From Chryseobacterium wanjuense (lineage in GTDB: Bacteria > Bacteroidota > Bacteroidia > Flavobacteriales > Weeksellaceae): DNA of 64,000 bases. Shown here in pieces: positions 34,292 through 43,617 of the stretch (positions are counted from its first letter, which is position 1; every line of letters begins with the position of its first letter). Location: the NCBI RefSeq assembly GCF_900111495.1, contig NZ_FOIU01000006.1, positions 41,072 to 105,071 of the forward strand, written 5' to 3'. The position numbers and the translations under genes are program-made. The notes under the pieces were generated by a model that made no database searches, was not told where the DNA came from, and saw only the letters and a program-made list of their open reading frames with translations.

Positions 34292-35644
34292 CTAAACTGT
34301 TGGCGCCGGAATAGGATCTGCATAGTTTGCCAAACCGTAGTTTTGTGTCAAACACAATTCCGGGTTTTTAATGTGCCATTCAAATTCATCCCTAAAATGA
34401 CGGATCGCTGCTGCAACAGGCCAGGCTGCAGCATCACCTAACGGACAAATGGTGTTTCCTTCAATTTTTCTCTGGATATCCCAAAGAAGATCGATATCTT
34501 CCATTTTTCCTTCTCCTTTTTCAATTTTCTTTAAAATTTTGTACATCCATCCCGTACCTTCACGGCAAGGAGTACACTGTCCGCAACTTTCGTGATTGTA
34601 AAATCTTGCTAAAGTCATGGTATGTTCTACGATACACTGGTCTTCATCCAATACGATGAAACCTCCTGAACCCATCATTGTTCCGGTAGCGAAACCACCG
34701 TCTGCCAATGATTCGTAGTTCATGTATCTTGGTTCTCCGTTTACAGTTTTAAGCAACAAATTGGCTGGAACGATCGGAACAGAGCTTCCTCCAGGGATAC
34801 AAGCTTTTAATCTTTTTCCGTCTTTTATTCCGCCGCAATATTCATCAGAGTAAATGAATTCTTCAACGGTAATCGTCATGTCGATTTCATAAACTCCCGG
34901 TTTGTTGATGTTTCCACAAGCAGAAATCAATTTTGTACCTGTAGATCTTCCAACACCGATTTTAGCGTATTCCGCTCCTGTAATATCAATGATAGGAACA
35001 ACTGCTGCGATAGATTCAACGTTATTTACAACCGTTGGTCTTTCCCAAAGTCCTTTTACAGCTGGGAATGGCGGTTTTAATCTAGGGTTTCCTCTTTTAC
35101 CTTCAAGAGATTCAAGCAATGCAGTTTCTTCACCGCAGATATATGCTCCACCACCTCTTTGAACGTAGATTTCACAATCGAAACCGGTTCCTAAAATATT
35201 TTTACCTAAAAATCCTGCTGCTTTTGCTTCTTCAATAGCTTCTTCTAAAATATCGGGAATCCATGAATATTCTCCACGGATGTAGATATAAGAAACATTT
35301 GAGCCTAAACAATAAGACGAAATCAGCATTCCTTCAATCAATAAATGAGGAAGAAATTCCATCAGATATCTGTCTTTGAAAGTTCCCGGCTCAGATTCAT
35401 CGGCATTTACTACCAAGTGTCTTGGAACACCTTCCGGCTTTGCCAAAAAGCTCCATTTCATCCCTGTCGGGAATCCGGCTCCACCACGTCCACGAAGTCC
35501 TGAAGCTTTTACTTCTTCAAGAATTTCATCGGGAGTCATCTTCAAGGCCTTTTCAGCTGCGGTGTAACCTCCCTGTTTACGGTATGTTTCAAAGTAGCGG
35601 ATGCCTTCTATATGTGCGTCTTTAAGTAAAAGTTTTTTACTCAT
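34292..35644 (-). CDS. nuoF: NADH-quinone oxidoreductase subunit F
   Basis: The NADH-oxidising subunit, binding FMN and cluster N3; 450 residues. GRGGAGFPTG (52-61) is the nucleotide/FMN-binding glycine loop. N3 ligands are C354, C357, C360 (SCGQCTPCREG) and C400. Full length, with no sign of damage. Confidence 0.96.
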   Translation of the reverse strand: MSKKLLLKDAHIEGIRYFETYRKQGGYTAAEKALKMTPDEILEEVKASGLRGRGGAGFPTGMKWSFLAKPEGVPRHLVVNADESEPGTFKDRYLMEFLPHLLIEGMLISSYCLGSNVSYIYIRGEYSWIPDILEEAIEEAKAAGFLGKNILGTGFDCEIYVQRGGGAYICGEETALLESLEGKRGNPRLKPPFPAVKGLWERPTVVNNVESIAAVVPIIDITGAEYAKIGVGRSTGTKLISACGNINKPGVYEIDMTITVEEFIYSDEYCGGIKDGKRLKACIPGGSSVPIVPANLLLKTVNGEPRYMNYESLADGGFATGTMMGSGGFIVLDEDQCIVEHTMTLARFYNHESCGQCTPCREGTGWMYKILKKIEKGEGKMEDIDLLWDIQRKIEGNTICPLGDAAAWPVAAAIRHFRDEFEWHIKNPELCLTQNYGLANYADPIPAPTV

Positions 35645-35675
35645 TTTTATTATGCTTTTAGCGTTGGCTATTGCA

Positions 35676-35687
35676 CTTCGACAAGCT
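35676..35687. repeat. Dispersed motif CTTCGACAAGCT between nuoE and nuoF
   Basis: An exact inverted copy of 13932-13943, placed in the 94-base nuoE-nuoF spacer and continuing as CAGTGTGACAG. Confidence 0.4.
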
Positions 35688-35738
35688 CAGTGTGACAGCT
35701 TTCAGCTTTTTATAATTATTTTTAAAAATTAACTCAAA

Positions 35739-36248
35739 TTAGTCTAAAGCGATTTGTCCCTGTCTGCAAAGATCAAGGATTTCGTCCACTTTTTCTATCG
35801 TTAAATTTTCGTGAAAGAATTTTCCTAACTGCATCATCGGTGCATATCCACAAGCGCCAAGGCATTCTGCCGGTTTTAATGTGAACATACCGTCTTCAGT
35901 AGTTTGTCCGTCTTTAATGTTCAGTTTGGTTCTGATATGATCCAGGATTTTTTCGCTTCCGCAAACCATACAAGGTCCCGTTCTGCAAACTTCCAAAACA
36001 TATTTACCTACCGGCTTCATATTGAACATGGTATAGAAAGTTGCCACTTCATATACTTCAATTGGCTTAATACTTAGTAATCCGGCAACATAATCCATTA
36101 CTGGAACGTCTAACCAACCTCCGAATTCTTTCTGTGCCAAATGCAGAACAGGAAGAAGAGCAGATTTTTGTCTTCCTTCAGGATATCTTGCGATGATTTT
36201 GTGTACCTGTTCTAAACTTTCCGGTTTAAAAGCTATTGTTTCGCTCAT
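35739..36248 (-). CDS. nuoE: NADH-quinone oxidoreductase subunit E
   Basis: Thioredoxin-fold 2Fe-2S (N1a) subunit, 169 residues. Cluster ligands C88, C93 (x4 spacing), C129 and C133 (x3 spacing) are all present. It works with NuoF at the NADH entry site. Confidence 0.94.
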   Translation of the reverse strand: MSETIAFKPESLEQVHKIIARYPEGRQKSALLPVLHLAQKEFGGWLDVPVMDYVAGLLSIKPIEVYEVATFYTMFNMKPVGKYVLEVCRTGPCMVCGSEKILDHIRTKLNIKDGQTTEDGMFTLKPAECLGACGYAPMMQLGKFFHENLTIEKVDEILDLCRQGQIALD

Positions 36249-36368
36249 TTTTTATCTAAGATTAAAGAACATAGAAAAAAGAGTATAGACTCTGAGATTC
36301 GTGTTCTAAATTCAATTTATATTGGGGTGATGAAAGTCTTTTATCTTTCATCTGTTTCTTAATTCTAA

Positions 36369-37592
36369 TTATGCGTCTAATTCTCCCGCAATAATATTCA
36401 TACTACACATCGTTACAATCGCATCAGAAATTACAGAACCTGTAATCATCTCAGGATAAGCTTGATAGTAGATGAAACATGGTCTTCTGAAATGCAGTCT
36501 GTAAGGACTTCTTCCGCCATCACTCACCAGATAGAAACCTAATTCTCCGTTTCCTCCTTCTACAGCGTGGTAAACTTCACCTTTCGGCACATCTGTTTCT
36601 CCCATTACGATTTTGAAATGGTAGATTAATGCTTCCATTTTTTGATAAACATCAGCCTTTTCAGGAAGATAGAAATCAGGAACATCCGCGTGGAATGGCC
36701 CTTCAGGAAGATTTTCGTATGCTTGTTTGATGATTTTAATAGATTCCCAGATCTCCTGCTGACGAACCATGAAACGGTCGTAAGTATCTCCTGATGTTCC
36801 CACAGGAATAATAAAGTCGAAATCCTGGTAAGAAGAATAAGGCTGTGCAACTCTTACGTCATAATCTACTCCTGCTGCACGTAAATTCGGACCTGTAAAA
36901 CCGTAGCTTAATGCTCTTTCTGCAGAAATAGCTCCTGCTCCGATGGTTCTGTCCATAAAGATTCTGTTTCTTTCCAATAAAGTACAGAATTCTTTGAATC
37001 TTGGTGGGAAAGTTTTAAGGAAATCCTTTAATAACTCATGGAATTTTGGAGTGAAATCTCTTTCGAAACCTCCGATTCTTCCCATATTGGTAGTCATTCT
37101 CGCTCCGCAGATCTGCTCGTACATATCATAAATACGTTCTCTTTCGATGAACATATAGGTAAGACCGGTAATTGCTCCGGAGTCCATTCCGGTTACCCCG
37201 TTACAGATAAGGTGGTCACCGATTCTTGCCAGTTCCATTAAAATTACACGCATATAATCTACACGTTTTGGAACTTCAACTCCGATTAATTTCTCAACTG
37301 TCATGTGCCAACCTAAGTTGTTGATCGGTGCAGAACAGTAGTTCATACGGTCGGTAAGGGTAGTGATCTGAGAATAGTTTCTTCTTTCAGAAATTTTCTC
37401 AAATGCTCTGTGGATGTATCCCACCGTTTGCTCAGCGTGAAGGATTCTTTCTCCGTCCATCGTTAAGATATTCTGGAAAATCCCGTGCGTTGCAGGGTGA
37501 GTGGGTCCTAAATTGAGGGTATAAAGCTGTCCGTCAATTTGCTCCTTACTGTCGTATTGGTTAAGTATATTAGATAATGAGTTATCTTTCAT
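36369..37592 (-). CDS. nuoD: NADH-quinone oxidoreductase subunit D
   Basis: The 49-kDa-type subunit that forms the quinone-binding cavity with NuoB, 407 residues. Signatures are GPTHPATHGIFQNILTMDGE, HRAFEKISE and the C-terminal DAIVTMCSMNIIAGELDA. It is separate from NuoC, unlike the fused NuoCD of E. coli. Confidence 0.95.
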   Translation of the reverse strand: MKDNSLSNILNQYDSKEQIDGQLYTLNLGPTHPATHGIFQNILTMDGERILHAEQTVGYIHRAFEKISERRNYSQITTLTDRMNYCSAPINNLGWHMTVEKLIGVEVPKRVDYMRVILMELARIGDHLICNGVTGMDSGAITGLTYMFIERERIYDMYEQICGARMTTNMGRIGGFERDFTPKFHELLKDFLKTFPPRFKEFCTLLERNRIFMDRTIGAGAISAERALSYGFTGPNLRAAGVDYDVRVAQPYSSYQDFDFIIPVGTSGDTYDRFMVRQQEIWESIKIIKQAYENLPEGPFHADVPDFYLPEKADVYQKMEALIYHFKIVMGETDVPKGEVYHAVEGGNGELGFYLVSDGGRSPYRLHFRRPCFIYYQAYPEMITGSVISDAIVTMCSMNIIAGELDA

Positions 37593-37600
37593 AATTTAAA

Positions 37601-37659
37601 TGCTTTAGGCTCTAGGCTTTAGGCTTTAAGCTCATTGCTTATAGCTTACTGCTTATTGC
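37601..37659. repeat. Degenerate direct repeats between nuoC and nuoD
   Basis: The 74-base spacer contains several imperfect copies of GCTTTAGGCT / GCTTATAGCT / GCTTATTGC. Low-complexity intergenic repeat; no function evident. Confidence 0.35.
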
Positions 37660-37666
37660 ATTATTT

Positions 37667-38161
37667 TTATCTTCCGAACATGCTATCGTTCTTATCGGTT
37701 CTTGTTCCGTCTTCCAAACGATATTCCTTCAACATTGGGTGGTATCCCAGATCTTCCATATTTAAAATAGGTCTAAGATCAGGATGTCCTTTAAATTTAA
37801 TTCCGTAGAAATCATAAGTTTCTCTTTCCATCCAGTTGGCTCCGGCGTATAATTCTACTAAAGAATCTACCTCGATGTTTTCTCTGGACATAAAGATTTT
37901 CAGACGCAATCTGAAGTTAGCCATCATATTATGTAGGTGGTAAATCACTCCGATTTCTTTTTCTGGAAATTCTGGGTAATGGATTCCACAAATATCTGTA
38001 AGGAAATTAAATTCCAATGATGAATCTTTCAGATAGTGAATGATCTTTTTAATATCATCTTTCTTTACTTCAATAGTCAACATCCCATAAGGTTCTGAAC
38101 TCGCGATTACAGACTCCGGAAATTCTCTGGTGATTGCTTCTAATACAAATTCGTTTGTCAT
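37667..38161 (-). CDS. nuoC: NADH-quinone oxidoreductase subunit C
   Basis: The 30-kDa-type peripheral-arm subunit, 164 residues, with the conserved WMERETYDFYGIKFKGHPDL segment and the C-terminal D-P-x-P-M-like region. It lies 5 bases after nuoB. Confidence 0.94.
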   Translation of the reverse strand: MTNEFVLEAITREFPESVIASSEPYGMLTIEVKKDDIKKIIHYLKDSSLEFNFLTDICGIHYPEFPEKEIGVIYHLHNMMANFRLRLKIFMSRENIEVDSLVELYAGANWMERETYDFYGIKFKGHPDLRPILNMEDLGYHPMLKEYRLEDGTRTDKNDSMFGR

Positions 38162-38166
38162 TTCCG

Positions 38167-38727
38167 TTAGTTGCTAATATTGTAAGAATCTAATAATTTT
38201 TGGTATTCAGGCATATCTCTTCTTCTGATGCTTTCGCTTTCTGCCAAAGCCTGAACCTGCATTACACCTTCGATAATCTGTTCCGGTCTTGGAGGACATC
38301 CGGGAACGTATACGTCTACAGGGATGATTTTATCAATTCCTTGCAATACAGAATACGTATCAAAAATACCACCGCTGGAAGCACAGGCTCCAACTGCCAC
38401 CACCCATTTCGGCTCTGCCATCTGAGTGTAAACTTCTTTTAGGACTGGTCCTAACTTCTTAGATATAGTTCCGCAAACCATCAGCATATCCGCTTGTCTT
38501 GGTGAGAAAGAGTTTCTTTCCATACCAAATCTCGAAGCGTCATACGTAGGGTTCAGGGTAGCCATAAACTCGATACCACAACAAGAGGTTGCAAAAGGCA
38601 AAGGCCAAAGAGAAAACTTTCTAGCCATCCCGATTACACTGCTCAGTTTCGTTGCGAAAAACCCTTCTCCTTCAAATCCTTCCGGAGCAGGTGCATCTGT
38701 TCTTATTACTGGTTTGTTATCTGACAT
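38167..38727 (-). CDS. nuoB: NADH-quinone oxidoreductase subunit B
   Basis: Subunit carrying cluster N2 next to the quinone site, 186 residues. N2 ligands are the tandem C49-C50 (TSCCGIEFM), C115 and C144 (GCPPRPEQ). All are intact. Confidence 0.96.
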   Translation of the reverse strand: MSDNKPVIRTDAPAPEGFEGEGFFATKLSSVIGMARKFSLWPLPFATSCCGIEFMATLNPTYDASRFGMERNSFSPRQADMLMVCGTISKKLGPVLKEVYTQMAEPKWVVAVGACASSGGIFDTYSVLQGIDKIIPVDVYVPGCPPRPEQIIEGVMQVQALAESESIRRRDMPEYQKLLDSYNISN

Positions 38728-38829
38728 TTTAGTAGATTTTAGATTTTAAATTAGATTCTAAATTATTGTTAATGTTAACTTTAACTGAGAAATCATCATC
38801 TAAAATGTATAATTTTTAATTTAAAATTT

Positions 38830-39201
38830 TTATTTATCCCAATCTAATGCGCCACGTTTCCATACATAGAAAAATGCCATGAAGAAAATCGCTACAAATG
38901 TAAGCACTGCCAGGAATCCTTCCATACCGAATTCTCTGAAGTTTACAGCATAGGGATAAAAAAATACGATTTCAATATCGAATAATACGAATAATACCGC
39001 CGTCAAAAAGTATTTAATGGAAAACGGTGTTCTTGCATTTCCTTCTACCGGGACTCCACACTCCCAGCTTTGGTTTTTCACAGAATTTCCTTTTTTCTGT
39101 TTCGGACCTAAAAAATGCGCTCCAAGCAAAGAAACTGCTACGAATGCTACCGCAACACCTGCTTGTAATAGGATTGGAATATAACTTTCAGGTAAATTCA
39201 T
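38830..39201 (-). CDS. nuoA: NADH-quinone oxidoreductase subunit A
   Basis: First gene of the complex I operon, a 123-residue membrane subunit with three transmembrane helices. Recognised by SWECGVPVEGNARTPFSIKY and the acidic helix FVLFDIEIVFFYPYA. About 100 bases separate it from nuoB. Confidence 0.94.
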   Translation of the reverse strand: MNLPESYIPILLQAGVAVAFVAVSLLGAHFLGPKQKKGNSVKNQSWECGVPVEGNARTPFSIKYFLTAVLFVLFDIEIVFFYPYAVNFREFGMEGFLAVLTFVAIFFMAFFYVWKRGALDWDK

Positions 39202-39224
39202 TTTTGCATTATTATCTCAATTTG

Positions 39225-39232
39225 CAAATTTA
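39225..39232 (-). promoter_or_regulatory. Candidate -7 box of the nuo operon
   Basis: On the minus strand the sequence reads TAAATTTG, a match to TAnnTTTG, 24-31 bases before the nuoA start. No TTG occurs at normal -33 spacing, so support is partial. Confidence 0.45.
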
Positions 39233-39322
39233 CAGAATAAACAAGAAAGCATGAAATTAATCAGCCTAAAAGTGGAATTAAAATAAGGAAAACCGATAAT
39301 TTAGAATCAATAAAAATAACGC

Positions 39323-39499
39323 TTATTTCTTCATTTTTTTAAGGAGCGAATAGGCCATAAATGAAATAAAGCCAAATAAGATGCTCGCATAGATTATGTT
39401 AATTAAAGTATTCGTTTTGTCATCTTCCACCTGAAAAAAGAAATTGTAAATAGCAAACCCTGCAATTAAAATTCCGAAAATAATGAGATGCGGCTTCAT
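39323..39499 (-). CDS. Small two-helix membrane protein (58 residues)
   Basis: A 58-codon frame from ATG (39497-39499) to TAA (39323-39325). It encodes a hydrophobic helix (about 4-22, LIIFGILIAGFAIYNFFF), a short polar turn (QVEDDKTN) and a second hydrophobic helix (about 31-53), ending in a basic LLKKMKK tail. This balanced hairpin topology with a positive C-terminus is what a real small membrane protein looks like. It fills the only gap of more than 300 bases between nuoA and the GNAT gene, on the same strand. Function unknown. Confidence 0.65.
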   Translation of the reverse strand: MKPHLIIFGILIAGFAIYNFFFQVEDDKTNTLINIIYASILFGFISFMAYSLLKKMKK

Positions 39500-39571
39500 G
39501 AGTAAAGTTTATAAGTTTTGAGTTATGAATGATAAGTTTTAATTTTTAGAATGACAACTTATCATTAATAA

Positions 39572-40705
39572 CTAATTATCGTTTATAGTTAATGAATACG
39601 TTCTTCTTCTTTTGTGATTCACAGGGTTGTAGTCTTGCCATAACAGCTGAACACTCTTGTTTTCTTCCAGTTCAGGATTGGTTTCCAGGTATTTTACTCC
39701 TTTTTTTCGGAATAATTTCCAGATTTCTTTGAAAATAATGGATGTTACGCCTCTTCTTTGATAATCCGGATGAATTCCGATCAGATAAAAATTGGCTCTG
39801 TCATTCCTTTTTCCGGCTCTCAGGAAATGCCACCATCCGAACGGAAGTAATTTTCCTTTTGATTTTTGTAAAGCTTTTGAATAAGAAGGCATTGTGATCG
39901 CAAAAGCAATAAGCTGATCTGCATCATCTGCGACACAAACGATATAATCTTTATCGATTAGCTTAAAATATTTTTCCTTGTACGTTTTACGTTGTTCATC
40001 GGAAATAGGAGTGTAGGTCGAAAGATGTTTGTACGTTTCATCCAAAAGGTCAAACATAGGATCTACATATTCCAAAATTTGTTCTTTAGATTTGAAATTT
40101 AAAACTTTAAGCTTATATTTTTGTGAAATCAATTCGTTGAACTTGTGGATTTTATCCGGTAAAACCTCTGGAAAGACCAGTTCAAATTCTACCCATTCTT
40201 TTTCCTTTATTAATCCTAATTTTTCAAGATGTTTCGGGTAATAATCATGATTGTAGATGCCGATCATTGTTGCCAATTTGTCAAATCCTAATGTCAGCAT
40301 TCCGGCTTTGTCAAGATTGGTAAAGCCCATCGGTCCCTCGATTTTGTCAATGTTTTTTTCTTTAGCATAATCAATTGCAGTCTGAATCAATGCCTGAGAA
40401 ACTTCCTCATCATCAATAAAATCGATCCATCCGAAACGGACCTTTCTGATGCCCAGTTCTTTTTCTTCTTTATGATTGATAATCACAGCGATTCTTCCTA
40501 CAATTTTATTGTCTTTATACGCTAAAAACTGTTTGGCTTCAGAATATTGCATGGCCGGATTTTCACCCGAATTCCATATATTGATTTCATCGTTGATAAA
40601 TGCGGGAACATAATACGGATTGTTCGAATACAAATCCATGGGAAATCTTACAAATTGCTTTAGCTGATCGTTCGATTTTACTTCAATAACTGAAACTTTT
40701 GACAT
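39572..40705 (-). CDS. GNAT-fold acetyltransferase-like protein
   Basis: A 377-residue cytoplasmic protein with two GNAT-like halves. The C-terminal half has the acetyl-CoA binding pattern NFYLIGIHPDYQRRGVTSII (Q/R-x-x-G-x-G/A type), and the N-terminal half includes KIVGRIAVIIN. Close flavobacterial relatives are sometimes labelled 'GTP cyclohydrolase', which the sequence does not support. Substrate unknown. Followed on the same strand by the small membrane protein gene. Confidence 0.7.
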   Translation of the reverse strand: MSKVSVIEVKSNDQLKQFVRFPMDLYSNNPYYVPAFINDEINIWNSGENPAMQYSEAKQFLAYKDNKIVGRIAVIINHKEEKELGIRKVRFGWIDFIDDEEVSQALIQTAIDYAKEKNIDKIEGPMGFTNLDKAGMLTLGFDKLATMIGIYNHDYYPKHLEKLGLIKEKEWVEFELVFPEVLPDKIHKFNELISQKYKLKVLNFKSKEQILEYVDPMFDLLDETYKHLSTYTPISDEQRKTYKEKYFKLIDKDYIVCVADDADQLIAFAITMPSYSKALQKSKGKLLPFGWWHFLRAGKRNDRANFYLIGIHPDYQRRGVTSIIFKEIWKLFRKKGVKYLETNPELEENKSVQLLWQDYNPVNHKRRRTYSLTINDN

Positions 40706-40815
40706 AGTGTTTTAGAGGAGAATTAAAGAGCAAATATAATTAATTTAAATCTAATACTTTGGCATAGTTTTTACATCATTTTGGTTAAAATTATACATTA
40801 AAATTTCATAACAAA

Positions 40816-41526
40816 ATGACAGGTTACTATATAATCATTGGAATTTCGATGCTGATTAGCTGGTGGGTTTCTTCGAGGCTGAAATCGAAATTTGAGTATT
40901 ATTCCAAAGTACACCTCAAAAATGGGCTCTCGGGAAAAGAAGTTGCTGAAAAAATGCTGAGAGATAATGGTATCAATGACGTTCAGGTAATTTCTGTTCC
41001 GGGACAATTGACAGATCATTATAATCCTGAAAATAAGACGGTGAATCTTTCGGAAGGAGTTTATATGCAGAGGAATGCGGCAGCGGCGGCTGTTGCGGCT
41101 CACGAATGTGGTCACGCTGTACAACATGCGGTTGGGTATTCGATGCTTCAATTGCGATCGCGGTTAGTTCCGGTCGTTAATATAAGTTCTAATCTCATGC
41201 AGTTTGTCTTGATTGCGGGTATCGCCATCATGGCAGCGACAAGAACGATCCATGATCCCAATGGAAACACGACTGTTTTGGCCATAGGGGTGATCATGTT
41301 TGCATTTACAACAGTTTTTGCATTTGTGACGCTTCCTGTAGAGTATGATGCGAGCAACAGAGCGATGAAATGGCTGAAAGACACGGGAACCGTAACGTCT
41401 GAAGAATATGCAGGAGTGCAAGACAGCTTGAAATGGGCGGCAAGAACCTACGTCGTAGCAGCTATCGGATCACTCGCACAGCTTCTCTACTTTGTATCTT
41501 TATTGATGGGTGGAAGAAGGAATTAA
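40816..41526 (+). CDS. YugP-family membrane zinc metallopeptidase
   Basis: A 236-residue integral membrane protein with a zincin site AAHECGHAVQHA (H96, E97, H100), a hydrophobic N-terminus and three further transmembrane segments. This matches the YugP/DUF-type neutral zinc metallopeptidases. Physiological substrate unknown. It is divergent from the GNAT gene and followed by a good terminator. Confidence 0.87.
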   Translation: MTGYYIIIGISMLISWWVSSRLKSKFEYYSKVHLKNGLSGKEVAEKMLRDNGINDVQVISVPGQLTDHYNPENKTVNLSEGVYMQRNAAAAAVAAHECGHAVQHAVGYSMLQLRSRLVPVVNISSNLMQFVLIAGIAIMAATRTIHDPNGNTTVLAIGVIMFAFTTVFAFVTLPVEYDASNRAMKWLKDTGTVTSEEYAGVQDSLKWAARTYVVAAIGSLAQLLYFVSLLMGGRRN

Positions 41527-41552
41527 TCTTTAAATTTAAAAGAAATATACTG

Positions 41553-41585
41553 CATCTCGGACAATTTGTCTGAGATGTTTTTTTA
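41553..41585 (+). terminator. Terminator after the YugP gene
   Basis: Perfect arms for CATCTC (41553) and GAGATG (to 41577), extended to 10 bases with one mismatch, then a T-run. Confidence 0.8.
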
Positions 41586-41596
41586 TTATGGAGGTT

Positions 41597-41629
41597 TTGT
41601 TTAATATTAATTGAAATTTGATATTTTTG
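41597..41629 (+). promoter_or_regulatory. Candidate promoter of the polytopic membrane protein gene
   Basis: TTG at 41597-41599, a 22-nt spacer and TATTTTTG at 41622-41629 fit the Bacteroidetes -33/-7 pattern and lie 23 bases before the chosen ATG. Confidence 0.5.
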
Positions 41630-41652
41630 ATAAATATTCCTATAAAACATCA

Positions 41653-42768
41653 ATGCGGGAAAAAGATATATCAGAAAACCAGATCGGCAATCTCATAAAA
41701 GTGATTGCTTTTTTCTGGCTTCTTACAAAAGTCTGGAGCTATAAAACTTGGATTACAGAAAGGGTTTATCCTGTAATTCCACCATTGGATATCTTAAAAA
41801 ATGTTCCTGATTTTTTGCACCAATTTTTATTCGGATTCTCTCTTTTAGCCTTACTTACTGTTTTATGTTTTAAAAATAACCTTTGGTTGCTTATCGCTTT
41901 ATTTTTTTCTGAAGTCTTAAGCTGTTCGTTGGATACCGTAAGATGGCAGCCCTGGGAATATATGTATTTATGTTTCTTGTTGATGGTGATCATTAATTTT
42001 TACAAACCAAAAAATATTTTATTACTAAGTCATCTGTTTTTAGTTTCAATTTATTTTTTCAGTGGTTTGCATAAATTTAGCAGGGATTTTCTTTCTGCAG
42101 TATGGCTGAATATGGTGCTTGTCGATTTTTTTGGACTTTCAATGAATTTTATATTAAAATACAAACTCTTTTTTACGGGTTTGCTGATTCCTTTTGTAGA
42201 AATCGCTCTGGCAATATTACTGTTTATCTCGAAATCAAAAAAGAAGATCAGTTATTTATTGATTTTAATGCATTTAGGTATTTTAATTTTTATAGGTCCA
42301 TTAGGCTTGAAATACAATTCTGTGGTTTGGCCCTGGAATTTGGCAATGATTTTTATTTTAATAATTATTTATTCAAAACCAGTTGATCCTGTAAATAAAA
42401 ATATTCTTATCCCTAATCTATATTGGATTGTACTTTGGTTTGTAATGCCGGTTTTTAGTCTTTTCGGGAGTTGGTATCAATATTTTTCGTTCAATTTGTA
42501 TTCAGGAAAAGGAGATCAAATGTATATCTGTATCTCCGGAAATGAAAAAGAACTCGAACCTTATTTTGAACACAAAAAAAATACTCTTTGTAAAGGAAAG
42601 CCTTATATCAATTTGCAAAACTGGGCATTGAAAGAAATAAAGTCTGCACCCCTTCCAGAAATTGAAATTTACAGAAAAATAGGAGTTCATATGAAACAGA
42701 AATACTCAAAGGATCATTTAAAAATAATACTTTATAATCATCAGACACAGAAAAGCATAGAATTGTAA
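41653..42768 (+). CDS. Polytopic membrane protein, possibly HTTM-like
   Basis: A 371-residue membrane protein with about eight predicted transmembrane helices in the first 290 residues and a soluble C-terminal tail of about 80 residues. Features such as VSIYFFSGLHKFSRDFLSAVW and a helix followed by MHLGIL resemble the HTTM (horizontally transferred transmembrane) domain related to vitamin K-dependent gamma-carboxylase. The match is suggestive only. The ATG at 41653 is chosen because the frame upstream overlaps the promoter and an AT-rich leader. Confidence 0.55.
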   Translation: MREKDISENQIGNLIKVIAFFWLLTKVWSYKTWITERVYPVIPPLDILKNVPDFLHQFLFGFSLLALLTVLCFKNNLWLLIALFFSEVLSCSLDTVRWQPWEYMYLCFLLMVIINFYKPKNILLLSHLFLVSIYFFSGLHKFSRDFLSAVWLNMVLVDFFGLSMNFILKYKLFFTGLLIPFVEIALAILLFISKSKKKISYLLILMHLGILIFIGPLGLKYNSVVWPWNLAMIFILIIIYSKPVDPVNKNILIPNLYWIVLWFVMPVFSLFGSWYQYFSFNLYSGKGDQMYICISGNEKELEPYFEHKKNTLCKGKPYINLQNWALKEIKSAPLPEIEIYRKIGVHMKQKYSKDHLKIILYNHQTQKSIEL

Positions 42769-42780
42769 AGGTTTCTGAAT

Positions 42781-43380
42781 TTATAATTTATATTCCACAA
42801 ATTGTAAGTTTGACAGCAACTCCAAAATTTCATCCTGGTGCTTTAATTTTATTCTTGCCAAAATTGAGGCTTTTTCCTGCGAATCGAAATTGATAATTTT
42901 TGCATCAAATTTTGAGAGGAGAGTGAAGATAATGTTTTGTTGATTAAAATTAAATGTAATCTCAATCTCCGTTTCCAGTTCTCTGGTTACGATATTAGCA
43001 TCTTCCAAAGTTATTTTTGCAGATTCTTTATAAGCCTTCACCAAACCGGAAACCCCCAATTTTGTTCCGCCATAATAACGGACAGAAATCACCAGAACAT
43101 TCGTAATCTCATGAGCCAAAAGCTGATTGTAAATGGGCAATCCGGCACTTCCGGAAGGTTCTCCGTCGTCATTAGCGCGATAATTTTCACCATTAAGTCC
43201 CATTCTGAAAGCATAACAATGATGAGTTGCCTTCGGATGCTCTGCCCTTATTTTTTCCAACGCAGCCTTCAGTTCTTCTTCATTATTTACCGGAAAAGCA
43301 AATCCGATGAACTTGCTTCCTTTTTCTTTTAATAAAGTATTTTCTATGGGTTTTTCTATGGTTTTGTATTCGAACTGCAT
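42781..43380 (-). CDS. YigZ/IMPACT-family protein
   Basis: A 199-residue cytoplasmic protein with the IMPACT/UPF0029 signature RANDDGEPSGSAGLPI and SVRYYGGTKLGVSGLVKAY, and a C-terminal domain of the DUF1949 type. Eukaryotic IMPACT regulates eIF2 kinase signalling, and the bacterial YigZ role is uncertain. Start at ATG 43380: the longer frame upstream is AT-rich and nonconserved. Convergent with the preceding membrane protein gene. Confidence 0.85.
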   Translation of the reverse strand: MQFEYKTIEKPIENTLLKEKGSKFIGFAFPVNNEEELKAALEKIRAEHPKATHHCYAFRMGLNGENYRANDDGEPSGSAGLPIYNQLLAHEITNVLVISVRYYGGTKLGVSGLVKAYKESAKITLEDANIVTRELETEIEITFNFNQQNIIFTLLSKFDAKIINFDSQEKASILARIKLKHQDEILELLSNLQFVEYKL

Positions 43381-43406
43381 TTTTAATCTGGTTTTCTTAT
43401 TGGATG

Positions 43407-43417
43407 CTTCGACAAGT
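43407..43417. repeat. Dispersed motif CTTCGACAAGT upstream of the YigZ gene
   Basis: Shares 11 bases with the repeats at 13932-13943 (inverted) and 35676-35687. Intergenic. Confidence 0.35.
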
Positions 43418-43617
43418 CTATTTAATTTAACCACAAAAGATTAAGCATCATTATTTTAAGTTTATTATTAAACTGCAAATAAGAACACATAAGTTTAAAA
43501 AAAATCTTTAATTTTTAACCTTTTGCGGGCTTTGTTTTAGTTAAACTTTAAATAGTCCAATAATAGCTTTTGTCTCTTTTGTAGTTAATAAAAAGTTTGA
43601 ACAAACTCAATTGATTT

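Noticed and set aside
39572..40705. GTP cyclohydrolase
   Set aside because: Relatives may carry this label, but the sequence has GNAT acetyl-CoA-binding features and no cyclohydrolase motifs.
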